From Atopobium sp. oral taxon 199 str. F0494 (GTDB lineage: Bacteria > Actinomycetota > Coriobacteriia > Coriobacteriales > Atopobiaceae), in contig NZ_KE150487.1 of assembly GCF_000411555.1 (NCBI RefSeq), forward strand, positions 1 through 64,000: a stretch of DNA of 64,000 bases, in the 5' to 3' direction. This document shows, in pieces, positions 32,566 to 41,561 of the stretch. Both the position numbers and the translations under genes were made by a program. Below the pieces are notes generated by a model that searched no databases, had not been told where the DNA came from, and saw only the letters and a program-made list of their open reading frames with translations. How positions within the stretch are numbered: position 1 is the stretch's first letter; each line of letters starts with the position of its first letter.

Positions 32566-35500
32566 TCAGCTTGAAATGCCCGTACTACCAGCCGGTACCG
32601 GATTACCAAGCTCATCGGTGGTCACGTGCGACTCGGGCTTTGCGGATTTCACGCTGCGCTTCTTGTTCTTGATAATCTTAACGGCGCGTTTGCCAATATA
32701 TCCCAAGATCTTTGTTTTCTTGTCTTCCGCACGTACCATCGTGGAGCACTCGGGGTTGTCTCGGAAAAGATGGATGGCATCAAATTCACAGCGCGTCGTG
32801 CACAAGCCGCAGCCGATACATTTGTTGGCATCAACCACGGACGCACCGCACTTAAGGCAACGAGCGGTCTCAATGCGCACCTGCTCAGGCGTGAACGTCT
32901 TGCGAACATCGCTCCAGTTATGACGAATACTCTCAACTTTTCCGCACGCAGGAACCTGTCTGCCCGCATGATCGTACGAATCAGGATTGAGTTCAATCTC
33001 GCTTTTATCCAGCTCAACGTAATGGCGCTGATTGCGGCCAATGGTAAGCGATGATCCCGCTTGCACAAAACGATGCAGCGAAACCGCCGCTTCATGACCC
33101 GCGGCAATGGCGTTGATAACAAAACTCGGACCGGTATATACATCGCCGCCGACAAAAATATCAGGCTGCGCCGTCTGGTACGTCTTGGGGTCAGCCACAG
33201 CCCCCCTGCCACGGCCCAGCTCCACAGCTTCGCCCTCAAGCAGATTTCCCCACTCGATGGACTGGCCGATGGAAAGCACCACGTTATCGGCTTCAACAAA
33301 GACGGTATCGGTCTCGTCATAGCGTGGCGAGAAGCGCTTGTTTTCGTCAAACACCTGTGTGCAGCGCTTAAAGGTGACACCACGGACACGACCGTCTTCC
33401 GTGGTTTCTATTGCGGCCGGTCCCCAGCCGTTATTGATGGTAACGCCATCTTCACGAGCCTCCGCAATCTCTTCGGGAAGCGCCGGCATCTCATCGGGCT
33501 GCTCAAGACAGTACATAGCTACCGACTCAGCGCCGCAGCGCATAGACACGCGAGCGGCATCGATAGCAACGTTGCCACCACCGACGACCACGGTCTTTCT
33601 GGAAACGACATGCTCCGGATTATCCAGAGCCGTTCGCAAAAACTCAACGGCGGTGGTAACGCTGTCAGCGTCTTCACCTGAAACGCCAGCCTTACGGCCC
33701 CCTTGACAGCCGATGGCCACATAGAATGCCTTGAAGCCGTCACGGCGCAAGTCGCTCAAAGAGATGTCCTTGCCCACTTCAACGCCGCAGCGAATCTCAA
33801 CGCCCATTTCGCGCAAGACGTCAATTTCCGCGGCCACAACGTCTTTTTGAAGCTTATAGGCGGGAATGCCGTAGACCATCATGCCGCCCGGCAGTGGATT
33901 CTTTTCGAAAACCACCGGCTTGTATCCACGTTCCGCAAGATAGAAAGCGCAGGAAAGGCCGGCGGGACCGGCGCCGATAATGGCAATCTTTTCTTTGAAG
34001 CCGCCACGGTTTGAGGGGATAACCGGCTCGGGAACAAAGCGATGCTCTGCCTCAAGGTCCTTCTCGGCAATGAACTTCTTGACTTCATCGATGGCGATAG
34101 CTTCGTCAACGGTACCGCGCGTACAGGCTGCCTCGCAGCGGCGATTGCACACGCGCCCGCAGACTGCCGGGAACGGGTTTTCCTTCTTGATGAGTTCAAG
34201 GGCATCGCGATAGCGACCCTCGGCTGCCATACGAAGATATCCCTGCACCGAAATATGAGCCGGGCAGGCAACTTTACAGGGAGCGGTACCGGTATCATGG
34301 CACTCAATGCGATTGTTGTTCTTGTAATTCCAGTCCCAGTCGGCTTCGCCCCAGAACTTGTCGTCCGGAAGGTCCTGTGTGGGATAGGTAAGCTGGCCGT
34401 TGACGGTTGAAAGCTTTTGTCCCAGCTGAGGGGCGCCTGCCGGACACACCTCCACGCAGCCGCCGCAGGCCACACATTTTTCCGCGTCCACATGGGCCAC
34501 AAAAGACGAGCGGGAAAGATTGGGCGTATTGAACAGCTGCGAGGTACGCAGCGCATAGCACACATTCACGTTGCAGTTACAGATAGCAAAGACTTTGTCC
34601 TCGCCGTCAATGTTGGTGATCTGATGGACAAAGCCGTTCTTCTCGGCACGCTGGCAAATATCAATGACCTCGTCGTAGGTGATGTAGTGGCCTTTGCCAG
34701 TTTCCACGCAGTAATCGGCCATGTCGCCGATGGCAATGCACCAGTCCTCGGGATCGTCGGCGCACCCGTCACCACGAACGCGTTCGGCAAGCCGGCACGA
34801 ACAAGGCGTCGCGGCATAGCGGTCGTATTTTTTGAGCCAATGCGAGATATGCTCCACCGAAACCGTATGGTTGACCTGCTCAATGGAACGCTCGACGGGA
34901 ATCACGTGCATGCCTATGCCAGCGCCTCCGGGAGGCACCAGCTTTGTCGCCATTTTAAGGGGTAGATACGTCATGCGCTCAAACAGCGTACCTATCTCCG
35001 GATGCTCCTCGAGCTGGCGCTCGTTCATCACGGTAAACTCAGCGGAGCCGGGCACGAACATGGGAAGCACGTATTGTTTTTCACGCGCGGCATTTTCCCA
35101 GTTGTACTCGATGATGCCTTTAACGGACATGCTGTCGAGAAGCTCCTGCAACCGCGCCGCTTCAAGGCCGGTAGCGCTTTGAAGTGCCGAGAAGGTCATG
35201 GGCACGCGCACCTTCATCTGCTTGGTAACGGCAGCTTCTTCTTCAGTCATGACGGAAGCTATGCCCCAATACTCGGGGTCATCCTTGATGACTTTGTGGC
35301 CCAGGCGGTCAGTAATCTTTTGAACCTCATCGCGGACGCCGGGCTTAAACGGCTCAGCAGCAGCAGGACCGGGCTCATTTGGATCCGGCTTGCGATACAG
35401 AACCACGTCTTCATTTTCGGTAATGTGATTCTCTGCGATTACGCGGATAGCCTCACCCGCGGGATTTGTCGTGGGCAATACGTTTCGAGCCGCAATCTCC

Positions 35501-35571
35501 GCGTCAGTCAAATCTCCGCGCATGGGATTGCCGTCAGACGGAGTTACTCGAACCGGAATCTCCTCAGCCAT
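32566..35571 (-). CDS. Multi-domain Fe-S/FAD/NAD(P)H oxidoreductase between hypA and hypB
   Basis: 1001 residues, soluble. Domains in order: a winged-helix-like stretch (about 115-160); a Cys-rich part (CSCRLAER near 257, ICNCNVNVCYALR near 335); a 4Fe-4S ferredoxin motif CVACGGCVEVCP (about 370); a glutamate-synthase small-subunit-like Fe-S domain (CKVACPAHISVQGYLR, then CGRVCNRRCEAACTRG, about 430-480); FAD-binding GAGPAGLSCAFYL (about 535); NAD(P)H-binding GGGNVAIDAARVS (about 675); and a C-terminal ferredoxin pair (CLKCGAS, CIGCGLCTTRC, about 925-950). Proteins of this design move electrons between NAD(P)H and ferredoxin-like partners. There is no glutamate synthase large subunit beside it. 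Placement between hypA and hypB suggests a hydrogenase-linked role, which is inference. Confidence 0.8.
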   Translation of the reverse strand: MAEEIPVRVTPSDGNPMRGDLTDAEIAARNVLPTTNPAGEAIRVIAENHITENEDVVLYRKPDPNEPGPAAAEPFKPGVRDEVQKITDRLGHKVIKDDPEYWGIASVMTEEEAAVTKQMKVRVPMTFSALQSATGLEAARLQELLDSMSVKGIIEYNWENAAREKQYVLPMFVPGSAEFTVMNERQLEEHPEIGTLFERMTYLPLKMATKLVPPGGAGIGMHVIPVERSIEQVNHTVSVEHISHWLKKYDRYAATPCSCRLAERVRGDGCADDPEDWCIAIGDMADYCVETGKGHYITYDEVIDICQRAEKNGFVHQITNIDGEDKVFAICNCNVNVCYALRTSQLFNTPNLSRSSFVAHVDAEKCVACGGCVEVCPAGAPQLGQKLSTVNGQLTYPTQDLPDDKFWGEADWDWNYKNNNRIECHDTGTAPCKVACPAHISVQGYLRMAAEGRYRDALELIKKENPFPAVCGRVCNRRCEAACTRGTVDEAIAIDEVKKFIAEKDLEAEHRFVPEPVIPSNRGGFKEKIAIIGAGPAGLSCAFYLAERGYKPVVFEKNPLPGGMMVYGIPAYKLQKDVVAAEIDVLREMGVEIRCGVEVGKDISLSDLRRDGFKAFYVAIGCQGGRKAGVSGEDADSVTTAVEFLRTALDNPEHVVSRKTVVVGGGNVAIDAARVSMRCGAESVAMYCLEQPDEMPALPEEIAEAREDGVTINNGWGPAAIETTEDGRVRGVTFKRCTQVFDENKRFSPRYDETDTVFVEADNVVLSIGQSIEWGNLLEGEAVELGRGRGAVADPKTYQTAQPDIFVGGDVYTGPSFVINAIAAGHEAAVSLHRFVQAGSSLTIGRNQRHYVELDKSEIELNPDSYDHAGRQVPACGKVESIRHNWSDVRKTFTPEQVRIETARCLKCGASVVDANKCIGCGLCTTRCEFDAIHLFRDNPECSTMVRAEDKKTKILGYIGKRAVKIIKNKKRSVKSAKPESHVTTDELGNPVPAGSTGISS

Positions 35572-35652
35572 TTCCCTCTCCTATCTGGCCGAATCTGCTG
35601 TTTTAGACAAGAAGCGGTCTGTTTCTTGTTCTTGTTTTTGTTCTTGTAAAAA

Positions 35653-36327
35653 CTACCGCTCTGCCTTCCATGCAGCCACGCGCTCGCAGAGCCACTCATA
35701 CCACGCGTCCATTCCCTCGCCGGTCTTGGCGGAAAGAGGAATGACCCTCGCATGAGGATTGCGCGACGCAACATTTTTACGCAGCTTATCAAGGTCGAAA
35801 TCAAAGTAAGGCGCAACATCGATCTTATTAACGAGCACCAGGTCGCAGACCTGATACATAAGCGGATACTTCAGGGGCTTATCGTCGCCTTCGGGCACTG
35901 AAAGTATGGTAACGTTGACGCCTGCTCCCGTGTCAAATTCCGCGGGACACACCAGATTACCAACGTTTTCAAGGAAGATGAGGTCAGCGTCGCCTGCCGC
36001 GAGACCTTCAAGCCCCTGGGCACACATGGCTGCGTCAAGATGACACATGCCTCCCGTATGGAGCTGTATCGCCCGGGCACCCGTTGTTGCAATGGCGGCG
36101 GCGTCAACGTCGGAATCGATGTCCGCCTCCATAACGGCGATGCTTAGCCGATTCTTAAGCGCGTCAATGGTACGCAAAAGTGTGGTCGTTTTGCCGGAAC
36201 CAGGAGACGACATGAGGTTAATCAGCAGGGTTCCTTTTTCCTTCATGTCGGCGCGGAGCTTGTCCGCCTCTTTCTCGTTGGATGCAAAGACGCTTTGCTT
36301 GACCTCCAGTACACGATATTCGCCCAT
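35653..36327 (-). CDS. hypB: Hydrogenase nickel-incorporation GTPase HypB
   Basis: 224 residues from ATG at 36327; AGGAGG precedes a double ATG. The P-loop is SSPGSGKTTT, the switch text MEADIDSDVDA, and the base-recognition motif NKID. The metal site of the G domain is present: Cys-His in GGMCHLDAAM and a later Cys in VGNLVCPAEFD. The N-terminal high-affinity nickel motif and His-rich tail found in some HypB proteins are absent. HypB hydrolyses GTP while passing nickel to HypA. Confidence 0.93.
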   Translation of the reverse strand: MGEYRVLEVKQSVFASNEKEADKLRADMKEKGTLLINLMSSPGSGKTTTLLRTIDALKNRLSIAVMEADIDSDVDAAAIATTGARAIQLHTGGMCHLDAAMCAQGLEGLAAGDADLIFLENVGNLVCPAEFDTGAGVNVTILSVPEGDDKPLKYPLMYQVCDLVLVNKIDVAPYFDFDLDKLRKNVASRNPHARVIPLSAKTGEGMDAWYEWLCERVAAWKAER

Positions 36328-36468
36328 CATTCCTCCTGGAATGTTTCTCGTATGCAAACGCATACCTTGTGGCAGGTATTCGTATCCATAAAATCTACCA
36401 ATGTTCAATTCTATAAGCATACTTGAAACGAAGCGTAAAGTACGCCGGTTTTCTCGCCAATCGACGAG

Positions 36469-36560
36469 CGGCGCAACGTTTTAGCGCACCGTTTTGGTGA
36501 AACCTCTTTAGCGCAACGTTTCGGTGAAATCTTTTAGCGGCGCACCGCTTTTAGCGCAGA
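36469..36560. repeat. Imperfect tandem repeats between arsR and hypB
   Basis: The unit TTTAGCGCAACGTTTCGGTG occurs in two near-identical copies about 29 bases apart and in further partial copies (TTTTAGCGGCGCACCG, TTTTAGCGCAG) up to and across the arsR stop at 36551. The repeats fill most of the gap before hypB. They could be a slipped-strand array or a metal-regulator operator; no function is established. Confidence 0.65.
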
Positions 36561-36922
36561 TGTGCAGCGTGCGCGAGACCGACGCTGATAAGCGTGATAA
36601 CGTGCTCGTCTGCAAGAGAATAGATGACACGGCGGCCGTCTCTTTTAGCAGTCACCAATCCCCTGTCGCGCAAAAGCCGCAACTGATGCGACGTAGCCGA
36701 CTGAGAGACCGGCAAAAGATCCTGCAGTTCAGTCACGCTTTTTTCGCCTAGGGTCAGAGCGCCGAGGATTTGAAAGCGCGTAAAGTCCGATAGAGCGTCA
36801 AAAATCTGCGTAGCGTCACAGATGACGTCGTCATCGTTCAAAAAACCACGGAGCGCTTCATCGGAAATGGGACCGCATTCCGCATTCATATCGTTTATAT
36901 CTTTCTCATCTACGTCGCTCAT
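36551..36922 (-). CDS. ArsR/SmtB-family metal-responsive repressor
   Basis: 123 residues with the winged helix-turn-helix of the family: ALSDFTRFQILGAL, the recognition helix SQSATSHQLRLLRDRGLV, and the wing AKRDGRRVIYSLAD. The last helix has Asp105, His107, His118 and His121, the exact spacing of the alpha5 site that senses zinc, cobalt or nickel in CzrA, SmtB and NmtR. There is no alpha3 CVC motif for arsenic or cadmium. It is transcribed toward hypB, the oxidoreductase and hypA, so nickel is a reasonable effector, by context only. Confidence 0.85.
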   Translation of the reverse strand: MSDVDEKDINDMNAECGPISDEALRGFLNDDDVICDATQIFDALSDFTRFQILGALTLGEKSVTELQDLLPVSQSATSHQLRLLRDRGLVTAKRDGRRVIYSLADEHVITLISVGLAHAAHLR

Positions 36923-36971
36923 TACAACCCTTTCGTCGACATATCAGCAAAAGTGTACTCCAAACGCAAGG

Positions 36972-36995
36972 GAGCCCCGACCAAGGCCGAGGCTC
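36972..36995 (-). terminator. Hairpin after rpoC
   Basis: Arms GAGCCTCG and CGGGGCTC with an eight-base loop, followed on the minus strand by CCTTGCGTTTGG. It is about 115 bases after the rpoC stop and just before the arsR ribosome binding site, so it should end the rpoBC transcript. Confidence 0.55.
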
Positions 36996-37017
36996 CTCTC
37001 CCTATGAAAGCATTCGC

Positions 37018-37110
37018 ATACCAAGGTATGGTTGCCGGATCTGCCGTGCTTGCCAAGCTTATTGGACTTACCAAATCTGCCAGGCTTACCGGTCTACCAT
37101 GCTTGCCGGT
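37018..37110. repeat. Degenerate 17-19 base repeats directly after the rpoC stop
   Basis: Four to five degenerate copies of a unit like TCTGCCGTGCTTGCC / TCTGCCAGGCTTACC / TCTACCATGCTTGCC run up to the rpoC stop codon. Each copy differs at several bases. Nothing else is seen in this gap besides the hairpin at 36972. Confidence 0.6.
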
Positions 37111-40100
37111 TTACTCGGTATCACCCTCCGCGTCAGCCTGCGCGTCAAGACGCACAACCTGAGAGAGAAGATCATCGAGAGAACCAAGATCCTCATTGAT
37201 AACGTCGGCATTTTGACCGTCAGCGCTGTTGCCGCCGATAAGCTCCAAATCAGAATCACTATGAGTGGTCGGAGCGGCGGTGCCCAACATCAGACCTCCA
37301 TCGGCATCTGGCGAGAAGACCATATTGAGCAGCTGAGAAAGATCTTCAGCATCGGCCTCATCATCATCAGGCTCAAGGATGTACAGAAGGCCGCGAGCAT
37401 CAAGTCCCTCGCGGAGCTCTTCTATAGCCTTTGCCCCAATGCCGTCAATGCGCAGCAGGTCATCTTCGGTCTTACCGATAAGATCGCCGACCGTCTCAAT
37501 GCCGACCTCCGAGAACTTATTGGTCCAGCGCTGTGACACGCCAAGATCATCAAAGAGGTACAGCTTGGCGTCTTCGCTGGAGAGTGTCCGGCCGTTTTTG
37601 GAGAAGATGCCTCCGTTGCCGTACTCATCGCCCACCCAGTCAAGCTGCTTGGGAAGTTTCTCCTCGATATCCTTAAGGCTCTGAGGTGCCCAATCAGGCA
37701 GCGTCTTAGCCTTGTCGGTGGTGGGGCCATCAATCTTCTCGCCATGATAGGTGAGCTCGACATCGTGGTAGGCGGAAAGACCGGTACCCGCCGGAATCTG
37801 TTTGCCCACAATGACGTTGGACTTGAGGTCGAGCAGGTGGTCCACATCGCCCCCGATAGCGGCGGCCGTCAGAACGCCTGCCGTACGAATGAACGACGCG
37901 CTTGACAACCAGGAATCGATGGAGCTCGCGACTTTAAGCGTGCCGAGAATAGCAGGCTCAGCCTCAGGCGGCGTGCCTCCTGCAAGAGCGATATTGCGAA
38001 CGGTATCCGCAAAGATATAGCGATCGACATACTGGCCAAGCAGATACTGGGAGTCGCCCGGGTTGGTAACCTGAACGCGGCGAAGCATCTGGCGGGCAAT
38101 AACCTCGATGTGCTTATCGTTCAAATCGACGCCCTGGGAGGTGTAGACATCCTTGACGGACTCGACAAACGTGTGCATGGTGGATTCGATATCCGTAAGC
38201 TTGCGCAGCAGGCGGAAGTTGACGAAGCCGCGGGTAATCTGATCGCCCGCGCGGACCTCGACACCCTCTTCAATGCCAGGCATGAAGCGAACGGACGCCG
38301 GAACGCGCCACTCCTCGAGGATGCGTGATGTATCGTCAGAATCGACAATACGCAGCAGGTACTCGGTAGTTTCCGGCGTAATCATCAGCGTACCGGAAAC
38401 AGGAGCAAGATCGGCCTCGCGGCCAAGGATCTTCTCGTTAACATTGCCAACGACATCGAACATGCGGGCAACGGTCGGAAGACCCTGCGTAATATCGTCC
38501 GCGCCGGCAACACCGCCGGAGTGAATGGTACGCATCGTCAGCTGAGTACCCGGCTCGCCAATGGACTGAGCGGCGATAATGCCGACCGCCGTGCCAATGG
38601 TGACGGGACGACGGGTGGAAAGATCCCAGCCGTAGCACTTCTGGCAAACGCCATACTTAGATTTGCAGGTCAGAAGCGCGCGGAGCTGAATCTTCTTGAG
38701 ACCGTGCTCAACCAGGCGCTTGAGGTCATCAATGGACTCCACGTAGTTGCCCGCGGCGATAAGAACCTCGCCGGTCTCAGGGTCAACGATATCCTCAAGC
38801 GTACAACGACCGACAAGATCGGCGTCGACTGAGGTCTGACCGGGCTTGATAAGAGGATAGGTGACCGCCTCATCGGTGCCGCAGTCCTCCTCGCGAACGA
38901 TGACGTCTTGAGCTACGTCAACAAGACGGCGAGTCAGATAGCCCGAATCGGATGTGTGCGAAGCCGTATCGACAAGGCCCTTACGGGCGCCGTAGGTAGA
39001 AATGAAGTACTCCAGCGGCTGCAAGCCTTCGCGGAAGTTAGCCTTAATGGGAAGGTCGATGGTTTCACCAGACATGTCAGCCATAAGACCGCGCATGCCG
39101 GCGAGCTGTCGAAGCTGCGTTTTGGAACCACGGGCGCCGGAATCAGCCATCATGTAAATGGGGTTATTCTCGGCAAAGCCCTCAAGCATCTCAGAGCCAA
39201 GCATATCGGTGCACTCGGTCCACGCGTTAACGACCTCGGTGTGCCTCTCGCGCTCCGAAAGGAAGCCGTCCTCATAGTACTCGTTGATTTGGTCAACGCG
39301 CTTCTGAGCCTCAGCCAAAAGCTGAGTCTTATGCTCGGGGATTACCGCATCCCACACGGATACCGTCAGACCGGCAATAGTCGCGTAGTGGAAGCCAGTC
39401 GTCTTAATGGCGTCAAGAATGGGCTCCACGTCAGCCATCGGATAGCGGTCGCAGCAGTCATTGACCAGCGTGCCGATATCGGACTTGACCATCTTATAGT
39501 TGATGAACGGATAATCCTCAGGCAGGCACTGGCGGTTGAAGATGATGCGTCCGACCGTAGTCTCAAAGCGCTGCGGGTGCTCGGAAACATCGAGATCCTC
39601 AAACTGCCCGCGGCCGCATACGATACGGAAGACCGGACGGCCCTGCTCGTCATGCGCGTTTGCGTCCGCCGCGCTGACGCGAACGATTACCTTCGCCTGG
39701 ATATCCTGATCGGGATGCGTATCGATGGCGAGAAGTGCATCGTTGAAGCTGGCAAATGTCAGCGTCTTGTCCTGCTCGCCCGATTTCTCTGAAGTCAGGA
39801 AGTACACGCCGAAGACCATGTCCTGTGAAGGAACGGTCAGCACCTTACCCGACGCGGGGCTGCGCAGGTTGTTGGAGGAGAGCATGAGGACGCGCGCCTC
39901 GGTCTGAGCCTGAGTAGAAAGAGGCACATGGACCGACATTTGGTCGCCGTCAAAGTCCGCGTTAAACGGTGCGCAAACCAGAGGATGCAGGTGAATTGCC
40001 TTGCCTTCGACAAGGACGGGCTCAAATGCCTGAATGGAAAGACGGTGAAGCGTAGGTGCGCGGTTCAACAGCACGAGACGGTCTTGGATAACCTCATCCA

Positions 40101-41556
40101 GAACGTCCCACACCGCGGGAAGACCGCGGTCGATGGCACGCTTGGCTCCCTTGACGTTTTCAACCTTGTGCAGCTCAACCAAGCGGCGCATGACAAACGG
40201 CTTGAACAGCTCAAGAGCCATGGCAGAAGGAAGACCGCACTGGTGCAATTTCAGATAGGGGTCGACAACGATAACCGAACGACCGGAGTAGTCGACGCGC
40301 TTACCCAAAAGGTTCTGACGGAAGCGACCTTGCTTGCCCTTCAGAGCCTCGGCAAGGGACTTCAGCGGACGACCGCCGCGACCCGTTACCGGACGCCCAC
40401 GGCGCCCGTTGTCAAAGAGGGCGTCTACGGATTCCTGAAGCATGCGCTTCTCGTTGTTAACGATAATAGCCGGCGCATCCAAGTCGAGCAGACGCTTCAG
40501 ACGATTATTGCGGTTGATAACACGACGGTAGAGGTCGTTCAGGTCGGAAGCAGCGAAGCGGCCGCCGTCAAGCTGAACCATAGGACGAAGGTCAGGTGGA
40601 ATGACGGGTACAACATCCAAAATCATATTGGCAGGATCGTTGCCGCCTTTCAGGAAAGCGTCCACAATCTCAAGGCGCTTAATGGCTTTCTCGCGCTTCT
40701 GCTTCTGAGCGTCTTCATTGGCGATAATCGCGCGGAGCTCCTCGGCTTCCTTTTCAAGGTCAACGCCGCGGATAAGCTCACGAATGGCCTCGGCTCCCAT
40801 GCCGCCTTTGAAGTAAATGCCGTAATAGCGCTTCAACTCGGAAAAGAGTCCTTCGTCGGTAATCAGCTCACGAGCTTCAAGCTGCATAAACTTCTCGTAG
40901 GCCTCGCGGCGGAGCACCTTTTCTTCTTCATACTCTTCTTCGAGGTCAGCGATACCAACGCGAATCTCGTCCTCGGAAAGAGGTTCAAAATCGTCAAACT
41001 CATCGCCGGCGGGCTTGCCCTGCTCCTTGAGACGAGCAATCTGGTCGTCGCGCTCAGCGTCAAGCTCCTCAAGATCAGCCGCGAGCTCCTCGCGGAGGTC
41101 GTCAGCGTCAGCCTCGCGAGCCTCGGTGTCGACGCTCGTGATGATATACGAGGCAAAGTAAAGGACCTTCTCGAGATCTTTGCTCTTGATGTCGAGAAGA
41201 CGCGCGAGCGGGAAGCTCGTCGGACTCTTGAAATACCAGATGTGGCTAACCGGAGCGGCAAGCTCAATGTGGCCCATGCGCTCACGGCGAACCTTGGCGG
41301 TAGTTACCTCAACGCCGCAGTTTTCGCAGACAATACCCTTAAAGCGGATGCCCTTGTACTTACCGCAGTTACACTCCCAGTCCTTGACCGGGCCAAAGAT
41401 CTTCTCGCAGAAAAGACCGTCGCGCTCCGGCTTCAAAGAACGGTAATTGATAGTCTCGGGCTTCTTTACCTCGCCGTGGGACCATTTGCGGATATCTTCA
41501 GCGGACGCCAAAGAAATTTTGATGGCGTCAAAATCAGTGGAATCGAAATCTGCCAC
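37111..41556 (-). CDS. rpoC: RNA polymerase subunit beta' with alpha-CTD-like tail
   Basis: 1481 residues. The active-site Mg motif is NADFDGDQM. The N-terminal zinc finger reads CNCGKYKG and CENCGVEV, and the second zinc site includes [11 protein letters not shown]. The catalytic core ends near residue 1320. Residues about 1331-1390 (encoded at 37385-37565) form a helix-hairpin-helix segment whose text, such as [16 protein letters not shown] and [16 protein letters not shown], aligns without gaps to the alpha-subunit C-terminal domain. The equivalents of alpha R265, N268, G296 and K298 are kept. An acidic, disordered-looking tail of about 90 residues follows. The gene starts five bases after rpoB. 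Confidence 0.97.
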   Translation of the reverse strand: MADFDSTDFDAIKISLASAEDIRKWSHGEVKKPETINYRSLKPERDGLFCEKIFGPVKDWECNCGKYKGIRFKGIVCENCGVEVTTAKVRRERMGHIELAAPVSHIWYFKSPTSFPLARLLDIKSKDLEKVLYFASYIITSVDTEAREADADDLREELAADLEELDAERDDQIARLKEQGKPAGDEFDDFEPLSEDEIRVGIADLEEEYEEEKVLRREAYEKFMQLEARELITDEGLFSELKRYYGIYFKGGMGAEAIRELIRGVDLEKEAEELRAIIANEDAQKQKREKAIKRLEIVDAFLKGGNDPANMILDVVPVIPPDLRPMVQLDGGRFAASDLNDLYRRVINRNNRLKRLLDLDAPAIIVNNEKRMLQESVDALFDNGRRGRPVTGRGGRPLKSLAEALKGKQGRFRQNLLGKRVDYSGRSVIVVDPYLKLHQCGLPSAMALELFKPFVMRRLVELHKVENVKGAKRAIDRGLPAVWDVLDEVIQDRLVLLNRAPTLHRLSIQAFEPVLVEGKAIHLHPLVCAPFNADFDGDQMSVHVPLSTQAQTEARVLMLSSNNLRSPASGKVLTVPSQDMVFGVYFLTSEKSGEQDKTLTFASFNDALLAIDTHPDQDIQAKVIVRVSAADANAHDEQGRPVFRIVCGRGQFEDLDVSEHPQRFETTVGRIIFNRQCLPEDYPFINYKMVKSDIGTLVNDCCDRYPMADVEPILDAIKTTGFHYATIAGLTVSVWDAVIPEHKTQLLAEAQKRVDQINEYYEDGFLSERERHTEVVNAWTECTDMLGSEMLEGFAENNPIYMMADSGARGSKTQLRQLAGMRGLMADMSGETIDLPIKANFREGLQPLEYFISTYGARKGLVDTASHTSDSGYLTRRLVDVAQDVIVREEDCGTDEAVTYPLIKPGQTSVDADLVGRCTLEDIVDPETGEVLIAAGNYVESIDDLKRLVEHGLKKIQLRALLTCKSKYGVCQKCYGWDLSTRRPVTIGTAVGIIAAQSIGEPGTQLTMRTIHSGGVAGADDITQGLPTVARMFDVVGNVNEKILGREADLAPVSGTLMITPETTEYLLRIVDSDDTSRILEEWRVPASVRFMPGIEEGVEVRAGDQITRGFVNFRLLRKLTDIESTMHTFVESVKDVYTSQGVDLNDKHIEVIARQMLRRVQVTNPGDSQYLLGQYVDRYIFADTVRNIALAGGTPPEAEPAILGTLKVASSIDSWLSSASFIRTAGVLTAAAIGGDVDHLLDLKSNVIVGKQIPAGTGLSAYHDVELTYHGEKIDGPTTDKAKTLPDWAPQSLKDIEEKLPKQLDWVGDEYGNGGIFSKNGRTLSSEDAKLYLFDDLGVSQRWTNKFSEVGIETVGDLIGKTEDDLLRIDGIGAKAIEELREGLDARGLLYILEPDDDEADAEDLSQLLNMVFSPDADGGLMLGTAAPTTHSDSDLELIGGNSADGQNADVINEDLGSLDDLLSQVVRLDAQADAEGDTE

Positions 41557-41561
41557 AGTCG

